Positions 1-6,584 of a DNA stretch of 8,332 bases are shown piece after piece. Position numbers and translations under genes: made by a program. Each line of letters starts with the position of its first letter. Position 1 is the first letter of the stretch. Source of the stretch: Flavobacteriales bacterium UBA2619 (lineage in GTDB: Bacteria > Bacteroidota > Bacteroidia > Flavobacteriales_D > Sanyastnellaceae); the NCBI GenBank assembly GCA_002339135.1, contig DDJR01000056.1, positions 1 to 8,332 on the forward strand. The letters are read 5' to 3'. A model generated the notes under the pieces. It worked only from the letters and a program-made list of their open reading frames with translations, did no database searches and was not told the origin of the DNA.

Positions 1-20
1 TTTAGGTTATCTATGTTGTA

Positions 21-1112
21 ATGGTTAGATTGCAACTCATGATTATGTTAAAAGTAAAAATATCACCAACGAAGCATCGATTTATTGCGACTAAATTTAT
101 TTTAGGTGTTGTGTTTTCAATCATGTCCGTTGTTTCTGTTGGTGCTCAAGTCTATGTTATTAATGGAGGTTTTGAGTTTAGTGAAACAGTTCCCAATCAG
201 ACAGGTCAATGGGATTTAATCCACAATTGGACAAATGCAGGTAGTTCATCTGCCAATCCTGATTATTATCACTCATTTGGATACAATGGTGGTGATCTTC
301 CAGAAACTCCTTTGGCGTACATTGAAGCATACAACGGTTATGCGATTGCCGGTTTAGAGGTAAGTAGACGCTCAGGTCTCAATGCCCGAGAGTACTTGAT
401 GGGGGAATTTTCTGAGCCTTTAAAAATTGGTAAGAGGTATGAGTTTTCTTTTGCAATTGCAAATGGAGATGTTTACAAGCACAGTACTGCGGGATTGGGT
501 GTAAGCGATTTAGGTGTTGTTTTTTCAACCGATGTCATTTCACAACAGCTTCGTGAGCCCATAGCTTTTCACCCACAAATTAGCATGACTCAAATTCAAT
601 ACTATCAAAGTTGGCAGGTTGTGAAATTTGCTTTTACAGCGAATGAGAACTATGAGTTTTTCACATTTGGTTTGTTTGGAGATGATGCTGGAAAGGAGAT
701 AGAATCTTTTGAGGGGCCGGGAAGAACGATGGCGTATTATTTCGTTGATGATTTTATGATCAGAGATTTAACATCTGAGCTCAATGAGGATGTAACACAT
801 TCAAGAGGTGATTTCTCCAACTTATTTAACCTTGAGAGTAGTACTTATGTACCAACAGCATTTACCCCAAACAACGATGGGCTGAATGATTTCTTCGCAC
901 CGTCTATTCAATCGAATAATGGTGCTTTGTTGAGGGTTTTCGATAGGAGTGGAGCGATGGTTTGGGAGTGTGTGGGTGAGTCACCGAATTGGTCAGGTCT
1001 AACCTTAGCTGGAGGAGAGGCTCAAACTGGAGTTTATGTTTGGACTCTGTCAGTAACCACAGAGAAAGGTTCTGTGAAGGAATTGAGTGGCACAGTTACT
1101 CTTTTGCAGTAA
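21..1112 (+). CDS. Secreted protein with carbohydrate-binding-like domain and T9SS type B sorting (gliding motility-associated C-terminal) domain
   Basis: This is probably a cell-surface or secreted protein exported by Sec and then by the type IX secretion system. An N-terminal signal peptide is visible, with a basic stretch followed by a hydrophobic segment (about residues 21-40) and a likely cleavage after VGA at residue 42. Residues 45-250 look like a jelly-roll, galactose/carbohydrate-binding-like fold: the mature part opens with NGGFE, contains EYLMGEFSEPLKIGKRYEF, and closes with YYFVDDFMI. I infer this from pattern only, so the ligand is unknown. Residues 276-363 are the sorting domain, with the hallmark PTAFTPNNDGLNDFF, then RVFDRSGAMVWE and TGVYVWTL. 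The first ATG (21) gives an unusually long n-region; ATG 39 or ATG 45 (residues 7 and 9) are equally possible starts. No promoter is visible in the 20 bases before it. bshC follows after 25 bases with no evident functional link. Confidence 0.88.
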   Translation: MVRLQLMIMLKVKISPTKHRFIATKFILGVVFSIMSVVSVGAQVYVINGGFEFSETVPNQTGQWDLIHNWTNAGSSSANPDYYHSFGYNGGDLPETPLAYIEAYNGYAIAGLEVSRRSGLNAREYLMGEFSEPLKIGKRYEFSFAIANGDVYKHSTAGLGVSDLGVVFSTDVISQQLREPIAFHPQISMTQIQYYQSWQVVKFAFTANENYEFFTFGLFGDDAGKEIESFEGPGRTMAYYFVDDFMIRDLTSELNEDVTHSRGDFSNLFNLESSTYVPTAFTPNNDGLNDFFAPSIQSNNGALLRVFDRSGAMVWECVGESPNWSGLTLAGGEAQTGVYVWTLSVTTEKGSVKELSGTVTLLQ

Positions 1113-1137
1113 TTTCGCAAAAAAGAAATCTTTTTAC

Positions 1138-2733
1138 ATGTTGAAACTTTATTCTGAGAAGGCTTCGGCGTATCCGGGTTTTAGCCCCATTGTGCTAGAT
1201 CACTTACATGTTGGGAATGCGGGGAAGGTTCCTGCAGAGACAAAGAGTCCAAAATCCTCAATCGTTCGCTCCTTGGTGTGTGATGTCATATCTGAGCAAT
1301 ATCACCAATTGGGAATGTCATTGCATGGAAGGATGGACAAGCTTAGGAGATCCGAAACAAAAACTGTGACCACAGGGCATCAGCTTCAGCTGTGTGGAGG
1401 GCCAGCATTTCTACATTACAAGATTATAACTGCCATTCGACTCGCTAGAACCCTCGAGTTGGAATCGGGTCGCTCTGTGGTGCCGATTTTCTGGTTGGCT
1501 TCCGAAGACCATGATTTTAAGGAAATAAGCTGGGTGAATGGTGACAACGAGAAGTTTGTTTGGGCGCATCAGTTAGAAAACTCAAAATTGCCAGTAGGTA
1601 AGTTCTCATTGGATGGATTAGAGCAAGTTGTTCATAGCTGGGGGGAGAATGGCGTTGATTTGATGGAGGCGAAGGCTGTGATGGAGGAGTTGAAAATTGC
1701 AAAAGCAAATGGTGAGAAGTATGTTCACTTGTTTAGAAGGTGGCTGGAATTGTGGTATGGAGATACTGAGCTTTTAGTGATAGATGCCAGCCATTCTAAG
1801 TTGAAATGTGCGGCTGCTGAGTTGTTCTCTCATGAATTTACAGGCTCTGGTATTTCGACATCAGTTATCAAAACCACTGAATCCCTTTTTGAAAAGGGAT
1901 TTAAAGTTGGCACGCACGTTAGAGATGTGAATTTATTCTTTCAAAAAGAAGATGGAGAGAGGGTGGGTATTGTTCAAAGTTCGGATGGGTTTGTAGCAGG
2001 TGACTTAGTGATGAATCCTGATGGAGAGGATTGGTTGGATTGGTGCAAGCACAATGCTGAGTTTTTAAGCCCTGGTGTTTTGTTAAGACCCTTGTATCAA
2101 GAGTTGCTGTTGAACAATTCTCATGTGGTACTAGGCCCAGGTGAATTGGGATATTGGAAGCGACTTGAAGGAGCTTTTTTCTTGCGAGGAGTTGCGATGC
2201 CAGATTTACATCTCAGAGATCACGTACTTGTTTTAAGCAACGAGGTGTTGTTGCAAGCAGCGAAAGTTGGGTGGTCAATTGACAAAGGTTGGTGGAGTGA
2301 GGAAGAGTGGACAAGGGTGTGGCTTGACCTCAATATGCCATCTGGAATTTCTAATTTAGAAGATAAATTGACTGAGTTTAAAAATGCATCTGTGGCAGTA
2401 GCGTCTCTTGCTGACCCAACGTTAGAGCGTGCCGCTTTTGCAAGTGGCGCAGCTGTTGATAAAACTCATGAAAATTTGTTAAAGAAAATCAGAAAGGCCA
2501 TTAAAAGAAAAAATGCACCTTTGTTGCATGCTCTTTCAAGTGCTTCTCATCAAATTTTCAGCAAGGGAAATCCCCAGGATAGATATATGAATTTTCATAT
2601 TTTATCTCGCGAAGTTGGTGGGTTTTATGCACTAAGAAACTTGCTTTTAGAAGTTCAATTTCCAAGTGATAAAGTTGTTGGTGAGCTGATGCACGTTGTT
2701 TCCAATGTTCGTAAAAACAAAGAAGATGAGTAA
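1138..2733 (+). CDS. bshC: Bacillithiol biosynthesis cysteine-adding enzyme BshC
   Basis: BshC is the cytoplasmic enzyme assigned to the last step of bacillithiol synthesis, adding L-cysteine to glucosaminyl-malate (GlcN-Mal). The 531-residue product has the family's usual length. The family core is visible: TVTTGHQLQLCGGPAFLHYK at about residues 77-95, followed by an ITAIRLARTLE helix and then VVPIFWLASEDHDFKEI at about 114-130, which matches the HDF-containing nucleotide-binding-like core of YllA/BshC. A charged helical region near the C terminus (about 450-510) fits the family's coiled coil. The ATG at 1138 is chosen because MLKLYSEKASAYPGFSPIVLD aligns with the family start; an in-frame ATG at 1087 would overlap the upstream gene and add 17 atypical residues. 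A promoter-like TAATTTCG (1110-1117) lies just upstream, one mismatch from the Bacteroidetes -7 consensus. The presence of bshC suggests the host makes bacillithiol or a related thiol; bshA and bshB are not in the window. Confidence 0.95.
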   Translation: MLKLYSEKASAYPGFSPIVLDHLHVGNAGKVPAETKSPKSSIVRSLVCDVISEQYHQLGMSLHGRMDKLRRSETKTVTTGHQLQLCGGPAFLHYKIITAIRLARTLELESGRSVVPIFWLASEDHDFKEISWVNGDNEKFVWAHQLENSKLPVGKFSLDGLEQVVHSWGENGVDLMEAKAVMEELKIAKANGEKYVHLFRRWLELWYGDTELLVIDASHSKLKCAAAELFSHEFTGSGISTSVIKTTESLFEKGFKVGTHVRDVNLFFQKEDGERVGIVQSSDGFVAGDLVMNPDGEDWLDWCKHNAEFLSPGVLLRPLYQELLLNNSHVVLGPGELGYWKRLEGAFFLRGVAMPDLHLRDHVLVLSNEVLLQAAKVGWSIDKGWWSEEEWTRVWLDLNMPSGISNLEDKLTEFKNASVAVASLADPTLERAAFASGAAVDKTHENLLKKIRKAIKRKNAPLLHALSSASHQIFSKGNPQDRYMNFHILSREVGGFYALRNLLLEVQFPSDKVVGELMHVVSNVRKNKEDE

Positions 2734-3154
2734 AGAACGAAACTTGTCTGCAGAGACGAATGAAGCAGGAGAGTCGATTTCCCCACAATTGCCGAAAGAG
2801 ATCAAGAATTATTTAATTGATATCGATGGCACAATTACAGATGATGTTCCCAACGAAGAGCCGGAACGAATGTCCTCCTGTAAACCATTTCCAGACGCTG
2901 TTGAAACCCTTGATAAATGGTACGTCGAAGGGCATGTCCTTACTTTTTTCACTTCAAGAACAGAAGAGCACAGAGAGGTGACTGAGGTTTGGCTTAAGAA
3001 GCATGCTATTAAATACCATGGTTTACTCATGGGAAAGCCCAGGGGCGGAAACTACCATTGGATAGACAATCACATTGTGAGGGCGACTCGTTTTGAGGGT
3101 AAGTTTACAGAGATGATTGTGAAGCAAAAAAACGTAGAGGTTTTTAAAGGATAG
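2726..3154 (+). CDS. Small HAD-superfamily phosphatase
   Basis: This 142-residue protein is a minimal HAD-fold hydrolase, probably a cytoplasmic phosphatase of unknown substrate. Motif I is DIDGT (nucleophile D32, acid/base D34). Motif II is the threonine of FFTSR (T76). The motif III lysine is K104 in LMGKPRGGNYHW. Motif IV is represented by IDN at 113-115, where many HAD enzymes carry two acids. There is no large cap domain: only about 40 residues separate motifs I and II. The first 25 residues are polar and probably disordered. The ATG at 2726 sits inside the end of bshC (ATGAGTAA, 8-base overlap), which suggests translational coupling; an in-frame ATG at 2696 would lie deeper within bshC and is less likely. 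Homologues in Bacteroidetes are, as I recall, sometimes labelled phosphoheptose isomerase, but the motifs do not support an isomerase. A role in bacillithiol metabolism is possible from position only. Confidence 0.85.
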   Translation: MSKERNLSAETNEAGESISPQLPKEIKNYLIDIDGTITDDVPNEEPERMSSCKPFPDAVETLDKWYVEGHVLTFFTSRTEEHREVTEVWLKKHAIKYHGLLMGKPRGGNYHWIDNHIVRATRFEGKFTEMIVKQKNVEVFKG

Positions 3155-3160
3155 AAAGAG

Positions 3161-3571
3161 CTAGATCGAGTCTAAGAAACGTTGTAGAATAATCGCTGAA
3201 GCGACTTTATCTAGAACGCCTTTGTTTTTCCTTTTGCTCTTTTTCATGCCACCTAAGATGAGTGCGCTCATGGCCTCATTGCTTGTGTCACTTTCATCCA
3301 CCTTGTGAACCGGGATTGATGGGTATTTCTTCTCTAAGGCAGAGATGAATGTTGCAATTCCGTCAGAACTGTCGGTCTTCAGTCCCACGATTAACCCCGG
3401 GACTCCAACGACAATGCCTCTGCAAGGTTCAGCGCGGACAATTGGGTCAATTTCTGTAAATACTGCATTCGTATCAACAGTCATTAAAGGCGAGGCTACG
3501 ATTGCAAAACTGTCTGTGACAGCGATGCCAGTCCGTCTCAAACCCCAATCAAATCCGATATATCTTGCCAT
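3161..3571 (-). CDS. ruvX: RuvX/YqgF-family RNase H-fold nuclease (putative Holliday junction resolvase / pre-16S rRNA nuclease)
   Basis: The family is known as YqgF/RuvX, cytoplasmic RNase H-fold nucleases linked to 16S rRNA 5'-end maturation and, in some species, Holliday junction resolution. The 136-residue product has the normal length. It opens with MARYIGFDWGLRRTGIAVTD, which carries the first catalytic acid (D8) and the G-x-(K/R)-R-x-G-(I/V)-A-V-(T/S)-D pattern. The second acid is D92, in VDESDTS, and the third is D121, in GVLDKVASAIILQRFLD. Two motifs are altered: the usual DER(F/L)TS reads DESDTS, so the conserved arginine is missing, and the usual GLP-x-N-x-DGS loop reads GVPGLIVGLKTDSS. 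The ATG at 3571 fits the family start; a longer frame back to 3598 adds nine atypical residues. The gene converges on the HAD gene with 6 bases between stops and no terminator hairpin, so read-through in both directions is likely. It is divergent from dapD. Confidence 0.92.
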   Translation of the reverse strand: MARYIGFDWGLRRTGIAVTDSFAIVASPLMTVDTNAVFTEIDPIVRAEPCRGIVVGVPGLIVGLKTDSSDGIATFISALEKKYPSIPVHKVDESDTSNEAMSALILGGMKKSKRKNKGVLDKVASAIILQRFLDSI

Positions 3572-3597
3572 GGGTGCAATATACACTTGTGGATACA

Positions 3598-3605
3598 TAC
3601 CTTTG
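3598..3605 (+). promoter_or_regulatory. Candidate -7 promoter element for dapD
   Basis: TACCTTTG matches the Bacteroidetes housekeeping -7 consensus TAnnTTTG exactly and lies in the 46-base gap between the divergent ruvX and dapD starts. No well-spaced -33 TTG is visible, since the nearest TTG (3587-3589) is only 8 bases upstream. Transcription would begin about 6-8 bases before the dapD ATG, giving a very short leader. It is supported only by the consensus match and its position. Confidence 0.4.
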
Positions 3606-3617
3606 AGAAAAAAGCAA

Positions 3618-4442
3618 ATGGAGATTTCTAGTCTGAAAAATATTGTTGAGAAAACATGGTTAGATAGAGATTTACTTCAGTCATCTGAATCTAGAGATGC
3701 GATCGCTGTTGTGATGGAACATTTAGATCAGGGAAAACTCAGGTGTGCATCTCCGGATGGTCATGGTGGTTGGGTGGTAAATGATTGGGTGAAAAAAGCT
3801 GTTGTTCTCAATTTCCCGATTCAAAAAATGGAGACCATAGAGGTAGGACCGTTTGAATTTCATGATAAAATGCCATTGAAGAAGGGGTATGCAGAAGCGG
3901 GCGTGAGGGTCGTGCCTCATGCTGTAGCAAGGTATGGCGCCTATATCGCGAACAATGTTATCCTGATGCCTAGCTATATTAATCTTGGTGCCTATGTTGA
4001 TTCTGGAACGATGGTGGATACATGGGCTACTGTAGGTTCTTGTGCCCAAATAGGAAAGGAAGTTCACCTGAGCGGTGGTGTTGGGATAGGAGGTGTTTTA
4101 GAGCCATTGCAAGCAGCGCCGGTCATCATTGAAGACGGCGCGTTTATAGGATCTCGTTGCATCGTGGTTGAGGGAGTGAGGGTAGGAACTGAAGCGGTAC
4201 TAGGAGCAGGAGTCGTGCTTACACAAAGTACCGTGATTATTGATGTTACAGGTGAAACACCAGTGGAGCTTAAGGGGTATGTTCCTCCACGCTCAGTTGT
4301 CATCCCAGGAACCAGGCCTAAGAAATTTCCGTCTGGGACGTTTCATATTCCCTGTGCTTTAATTATCGGAAAACGAAAGGAAAGCACCAACAGAAAGACC
4401 TCTTTAAATAGCGCATTAAGAGAACACAACGTAGCTGTTTAA
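3618..4442 (+). CDS. dapD: 2,3,4,5-tetrahydropyridine-2,6-dicarboxylate N-succinyltransferase (DapD)
   Basis: DapD transfers succinyl from succinyl-CoA to tetrahydrodipicolinate in the succinylase branch of the diaminopimelate/lysine pathway, acting in the cytoplasm as a trimer. The 274-residue product is the usual length. Residues 1-85 form the N-terminal helical domain. Residues 95-235 form the left-handed beta-helix built from hexapeptide repeats, with the family blocks GVRVVPHAVARYGAYI, GTMVDTWATVGSCAQIGK, LSGGVGIGGVLEPLQAAPV and IEDGAFIGSR. D134 (in VDTW) and E185 (in VVEG) correspond to the acids proposed as catalytic in the family. The ATG at 3618 is chosen because MEISSLKNIVEKTWLDR is the expected N terminus; upstream in-frame sequence runs antisense to ruvX. 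The gene stands alone: a promoter-like element lies directly upstream and a hairpin terminator starts 17 bases after the stop. Its presence implies the succinylated DAP route rather than the LL-DAP aminotransferase route. Confidence 0.97.
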   Translation: MEISSLKNIVEKTWLDRDLLQSSESRDAIAVVMEHLDQGKLRCASPDGHGGWVVNDWVKKAVVLNFPIQKMETIEVGPFEFHDKMPLKKGYAEAGVRVVPHAVARYGAYIANNVILMPSYINLGAYVDSGTMVDTWATVGSCAQIGKEVHLSGGVGIGGVLEPLQAAPVIIEDGAFIGSRCIVVEGVRVGTEAVLGAGVVLTQSTVIIDVTGETPVELKGYVPPRSVVIPGTRPKKFPSGTFHIPCALIIGKRKESTNRKTSLNSALREHNVAV

Positions 4443-4458
4443 TTGTGGTGTTGAAATG

Positions 4459-4495
4459 ATGCGATTTGTGTGGAAAAATCGCATTGCTTTTTCTC
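4459..4495 (+). terminator. Rho-independent terminator of dapD
   Basis: A perfect 9-bp stem pairs ATGCGATTT (4459-4467) with AAATCGCAT (4476-4484), extendable by a G-U pair, around an 8-base loop. It is followed by TGCTTTTTCTCTTATTT, a T-rich tract interrupted by C, so it is probably of moderate strength. It lies 17 bases after the dapD stop and 45 bases before the dnaN start, so dnaN probably has its own promoter in the T-rich stretch that follows. Confidence 0.75.
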
Positions 4496-4528
4496 TTATT
4501 TATGGGTATTATCTCGCATCTTTACATT

Positions 4529-5647
4529 ATGCATTTTATAGTATCTAGTAACCTTCTTCTCCGCCACCTTCAGATGTTGAGTGGTGTTCTGAGCAACAGC
4601 AATACGTTGCCTATTTTAGACCATTTCTTATTCGATCTCGCTCCAGGCGAAGTGGTTGTTTCAGCCAGCGACCTCGAGACGACGATGACTGTTAAGTTTG
4701 AAGTAAGAACTGAGGATACTGGCACGATTGCCATACCCGCGAAAATGTTGTTGGACATCTTAAAAGCTTTTCCAGATATTCCACTCACATTTAAAATTGA
4801 TTTGGAGACTTTCGGAGTGGAGCTGATTAGCGATGCCGGAAAGTATAAGCTCACTGGGGCAAACGGAGAAGAGTTTCCTAAAACACCAGAGTTAGAAGGT
4901 GGCTCAGATGTTCAGATCAGTGCTGACACTTTAGTGACCGCGATTAACAGAACCCTTTTTGCTGCAGGCACTGATGATCTTAGGCCGGTGATGTCAGGAA
5001 TCTTTTTTGAACTTTATGAGGATAGCATTCGATTTGTCGCAACAGACGCCCACAGATTAGTAAGGTATGCGAGAACAGATGCCAAGGCAAAAGAATCATC
5101 GCAGTTTATTGTTCCTAAGAAGCCTTTAAATCTTCTTAAGAACGCCGCTTCCTCAGCTGAAAATGTTTCAATGAGCTTTAATGATTCGAATGCGAAATTT
5201 GAATTTGATCAGGTGACTATTCTTTGTAGACTCATTGAAGGTAAGTATCCCAATTATGATGCGGTCATCCCCAAGGACAATCCAAATCGCATGACAATTA
5301 ACCGAATGAGCTTTCTACAAGCCATCAGAAGAGTAGCGATTTTTGCAAATAAAACAACCCACCAGGTTCGTTTGAGGATTGCTGGAAGTGAATTAACTGT
5401 CAATGCTGAGGATTTGGATTTTGCAAATGAAGCTACAGAGCGATTGACTTGCAGCTACCAGGGAAAGGATATTGAGATCGGTTTCAACAGTAGATTTCTA
5501 GCTGACATGCTCAATAACTTAGGCTCACCTGAAGTTACATTGGAGTTAAGTGCACCTAACAGAGCTGGAATTATACGTCCCTCTGAGCCTGAAGAAGAAG
5601 GTGAAGATGTTTTAATGCTCGTGATGCCTGTTATGCTCAACAACTAG
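4529..5647 (+). CDS. dnaN: DNA polymerase III subunit beta (sliding clamp)
   Basis: DnaN is the ring-shaped homodimeric clamp that tethers DNA polymerase III and other replication and repair proteins to DNA. The 372-residue product is full length and has the three-domain clamp layout. It starts MHFIVSSNLLLRHLQMLSGV with the expected NTLPILDHFLFDL block (residues 26-38). The middle domain carries RPVMSGIFFEL and ATDAHRLVRY, and GKYPNYDAVIP marks the second half. The C terminus reads LMLVMPVMLNN, matching the conserved MP-x-(R/Q/M)-L ending near the partner-binding pocket. The ATG at 4529 is chosen by this N-terminal match; the frame stays open upstream to 4466, but that part overlaps the dapD terminator and is not clamp-like. 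The gene is not beside dnaA or recF, so it is outside the classical dnaA-dnaN arrangement. The sequence CTTTACATT lies immediately before the start codon. Confidence 0.97.
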   Translation: MHFIVSSNLLLRHLQMLSGVLSNSNTLPILDHFLFDLAPGEVVVSASDLETTMTVKFEVRTEDTGTIAIPAKMLLDILKAFPDIPLTFKIDLETFGVELISDAGKYKLTGANGEEFPKTPELEGGSDVQISADTLVTAINRTLFAAGTDDLRPVMSGIFFELYEDSIRFVATDAHRLVRYARTDAKAKESSQFIVPKKPLNLLKNAASSAENVSMSFNDSNAKFEFDQVTILCRLIEGKYPNYDAVIPKDNPNRMTINRMSFLQAIRRVAIFANKTTHQVRLRIAGSELTVNAEDLDFANEATERLTCSYQGKDIEIGFNSRFLADMLNNLGSPEVTLELSAPNRAGIIRPSEPEEEGEDVLMLVMPVMLNN

Positions 5648-5671
5648 AGTATCTAATTTTTCCTGTTTGAC

Positions 5672-6466
5672 TCAGCTTGATGATTTCTTAGACTTGGTCT
5701 GAGGTTTTTCCTTTGAACGAGCTGTCCACTGGTATGTGAATCCACCGCTGTTGGTCGAATCTGTGTGATCACCTTTCGTTTCCAGTTCTTTTGCTTCAAC
5801 TTCTGCCAATTGCGCAATTGTGTCAGGGTGGTTGGGGTTTCCGCGCATCCACCATTCAGGTAGGGCTTCATCAGCGCCCTCCGTCAGTTCATACTTGTAG
5901 ATGTTGTTTTTCGGTCCTGTTTTTCGATAGTAAAAAGCAAGAACAGCTCCTGAAAAAGCCCCGGCCAAATGACCTTCCCAACTGACATGCTCTTTAATAG
6001 GTAGCATCAGCCAAACCATACCCCCATATAAAAAAACAACAAGTAAAGTGATTCTCAGAAGTAGAATGTTTTTACGGACAATGCCGCTTAAAAATAAAAA
6101 GGATGCAAGAGCATACACCATTCCACTAGCGCCAATGTGGTTGCCCCCTCCGCCAAACATCCAAAGTAAAGTTCCACTCATAAAAAACGAAATCACCCAC
6201 ACTCGAACAGCCAGAGATCTGTAAAAATAAAACAGCAGTCCGTTCAGAACAAAGAAGGAGGCAGTGTTGTTCCAGATATGAGAAAGACTCCCGTGAAGAA
6301 ATGGAAAAGTCACAATTCCTTTAATTCCGCGTAGTTCTCGCGGCCTGTTTCCATGTGCCGTAAGTTCCAACTCGTAGATTATATCTATGAAATAGATGCC
6401 CCAAATGATTAGTAGAAAGGTTATTGTAAAGAAAAGGGCGTAAAATAACCGAGGGTGTGCTTTCAT
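5672..6466 (-). CDS. Rhomboid-family intramembrane serine protease
   Basis: Rhomboids cut transmembrane helices of client proteins within the membrane. The 264-residue protein has a hydrophobic first helix (about 8-30), then PFLHGSLSHIWNN (55-67), which carries the conserved H and N residues of the second core helix (H58, H63, N66). The catalytic serine S114 lies in GASG and the catalytic histidine H166 in WEGHLAGAFSG, so the dyad is intact and the enzyme is probably active. About six transmembrane segments can be picked out before residue 181. The last 80 residues are hydrophilic, with a Lys/Ser-rich end, and are probably cytoplasmic and partly disordered. Its substrate cannot be inferred. 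It converges on dnaN (24 bases between stops, no hairpin) and is divergent from the SirB1-like gene. TAACTTTAC just upstream of the start (6471-6479) is one mismatch from the -7 consensus and would give an almost leaderless mRNA. Confidence 0.92.
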   Translation of the reverse strand: MKAHPRLFYALFFTITFLLIIWGIYFIDIIYELELTAHGNRPRELRGIKGIVTFPFLHGSLSHIWNNTASFFVLNGLLFYFYRSLAVRVWVISFFMSGTLLWMFGGGGNHIGASGMVYALASFLFLSGIVRKNILLLRITLLVVFLYGGMVWLMLPIKEHVSWEGHLAGAFSGAVLAFYYRKTGPKNNIYKYELTEGADEALPEWWMRGNPNHPDTIAQLAEVEAKELETKGDHTDSTNSGGFTYQWTARSKEKPQTKSKKSSS

Positions 6467-6517
6467 TAATGTAAAGTTACCCCATCAACACCTTCGGTTG
6501 GATAAGTGATTTTAAAT

Positions 6518-6557
6518 TGTGAAAAATAGGTAAAATGAGTTCCTATTTTTGGTCACA
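6518..6557. promoter_or_regulatory. Inverted repeat overlapping a -7 promoter element in the rhomboid/SirB1-like divergent gap
   Basis: TGTGAAAAATAGG (6518-6530) is the imperfect inverse of CCTATTTTTGGTCACA (6542-6557): the two arms pair over TGTGA and AAAATAGG with a 3-base bulge, around an 11-base spacer. The right arm contains TATTTTTG (6544-6551), an exact TAnnTTTG -7 element on the plus strand, 33 bases before the SirB1-like start. A TTG at 6517-6519 lies 24 bases upstream, slightly far for a -33 element. The left arm read on the minus strand gives TATTTTTC, one mismatch from the consensus. The site may be an operator over the promoter, or an RNA hairpin only if transcription begins further upstream. 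Confidence 0.5.
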
Positions 6558-6584
6558 TCAGTACAGGAAATAATTTAGACATTT

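Noticed and set aside
1120..1135. Hairpin AAAAAG-AAAT-CTTTTT as a terminator after the first gene
   Set aside because: The stem has a single G-C pair and ends 2 bases before the bshC start codon. It is more likely AT-rich leader sequence.
1517..1708. Minus-strand open frame inside bshC, and similar shadows in dapD, dnaN and the HAD gene
   Set aside because: All lie fully within strongly recognised genes, show low-complexity Ser/Thr/Pro-rich composition and have no recognisable domain.
3155..3160. A terminator between the convergent HAD and ruvX genes
   Set aside because: Only 6 bases separate the stops and no hairpin is present there or just inside either gene end.
3588..3596. Possible replication origin, from a DnaA-box-like nonamer not far from dnaN
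   Set aside because: Only one imperfect box is seen, with no cluster, no AT-rich unwinding region and no dnaA. It is kept only as a minor observation.
3345..3617. A 91-residue plus-strand extension of dapD
   Set aside because: It runs antisense through ruvX, has no family similarity, and the remaining 274 residues already make a full-length DapD.
4466..4528. A 21-residue N-terminal extension of dnaN
   Set aside because: It starts inside the dapD terminator hairpin, and the clamp family starts at MHFIVSS.
5791..5985. Small plus-strand open frame opposite the rhomboid gene
   Set aside because: It is antisense to the conserved C-terminal half of the rhomboid protease and has no start context or motif.
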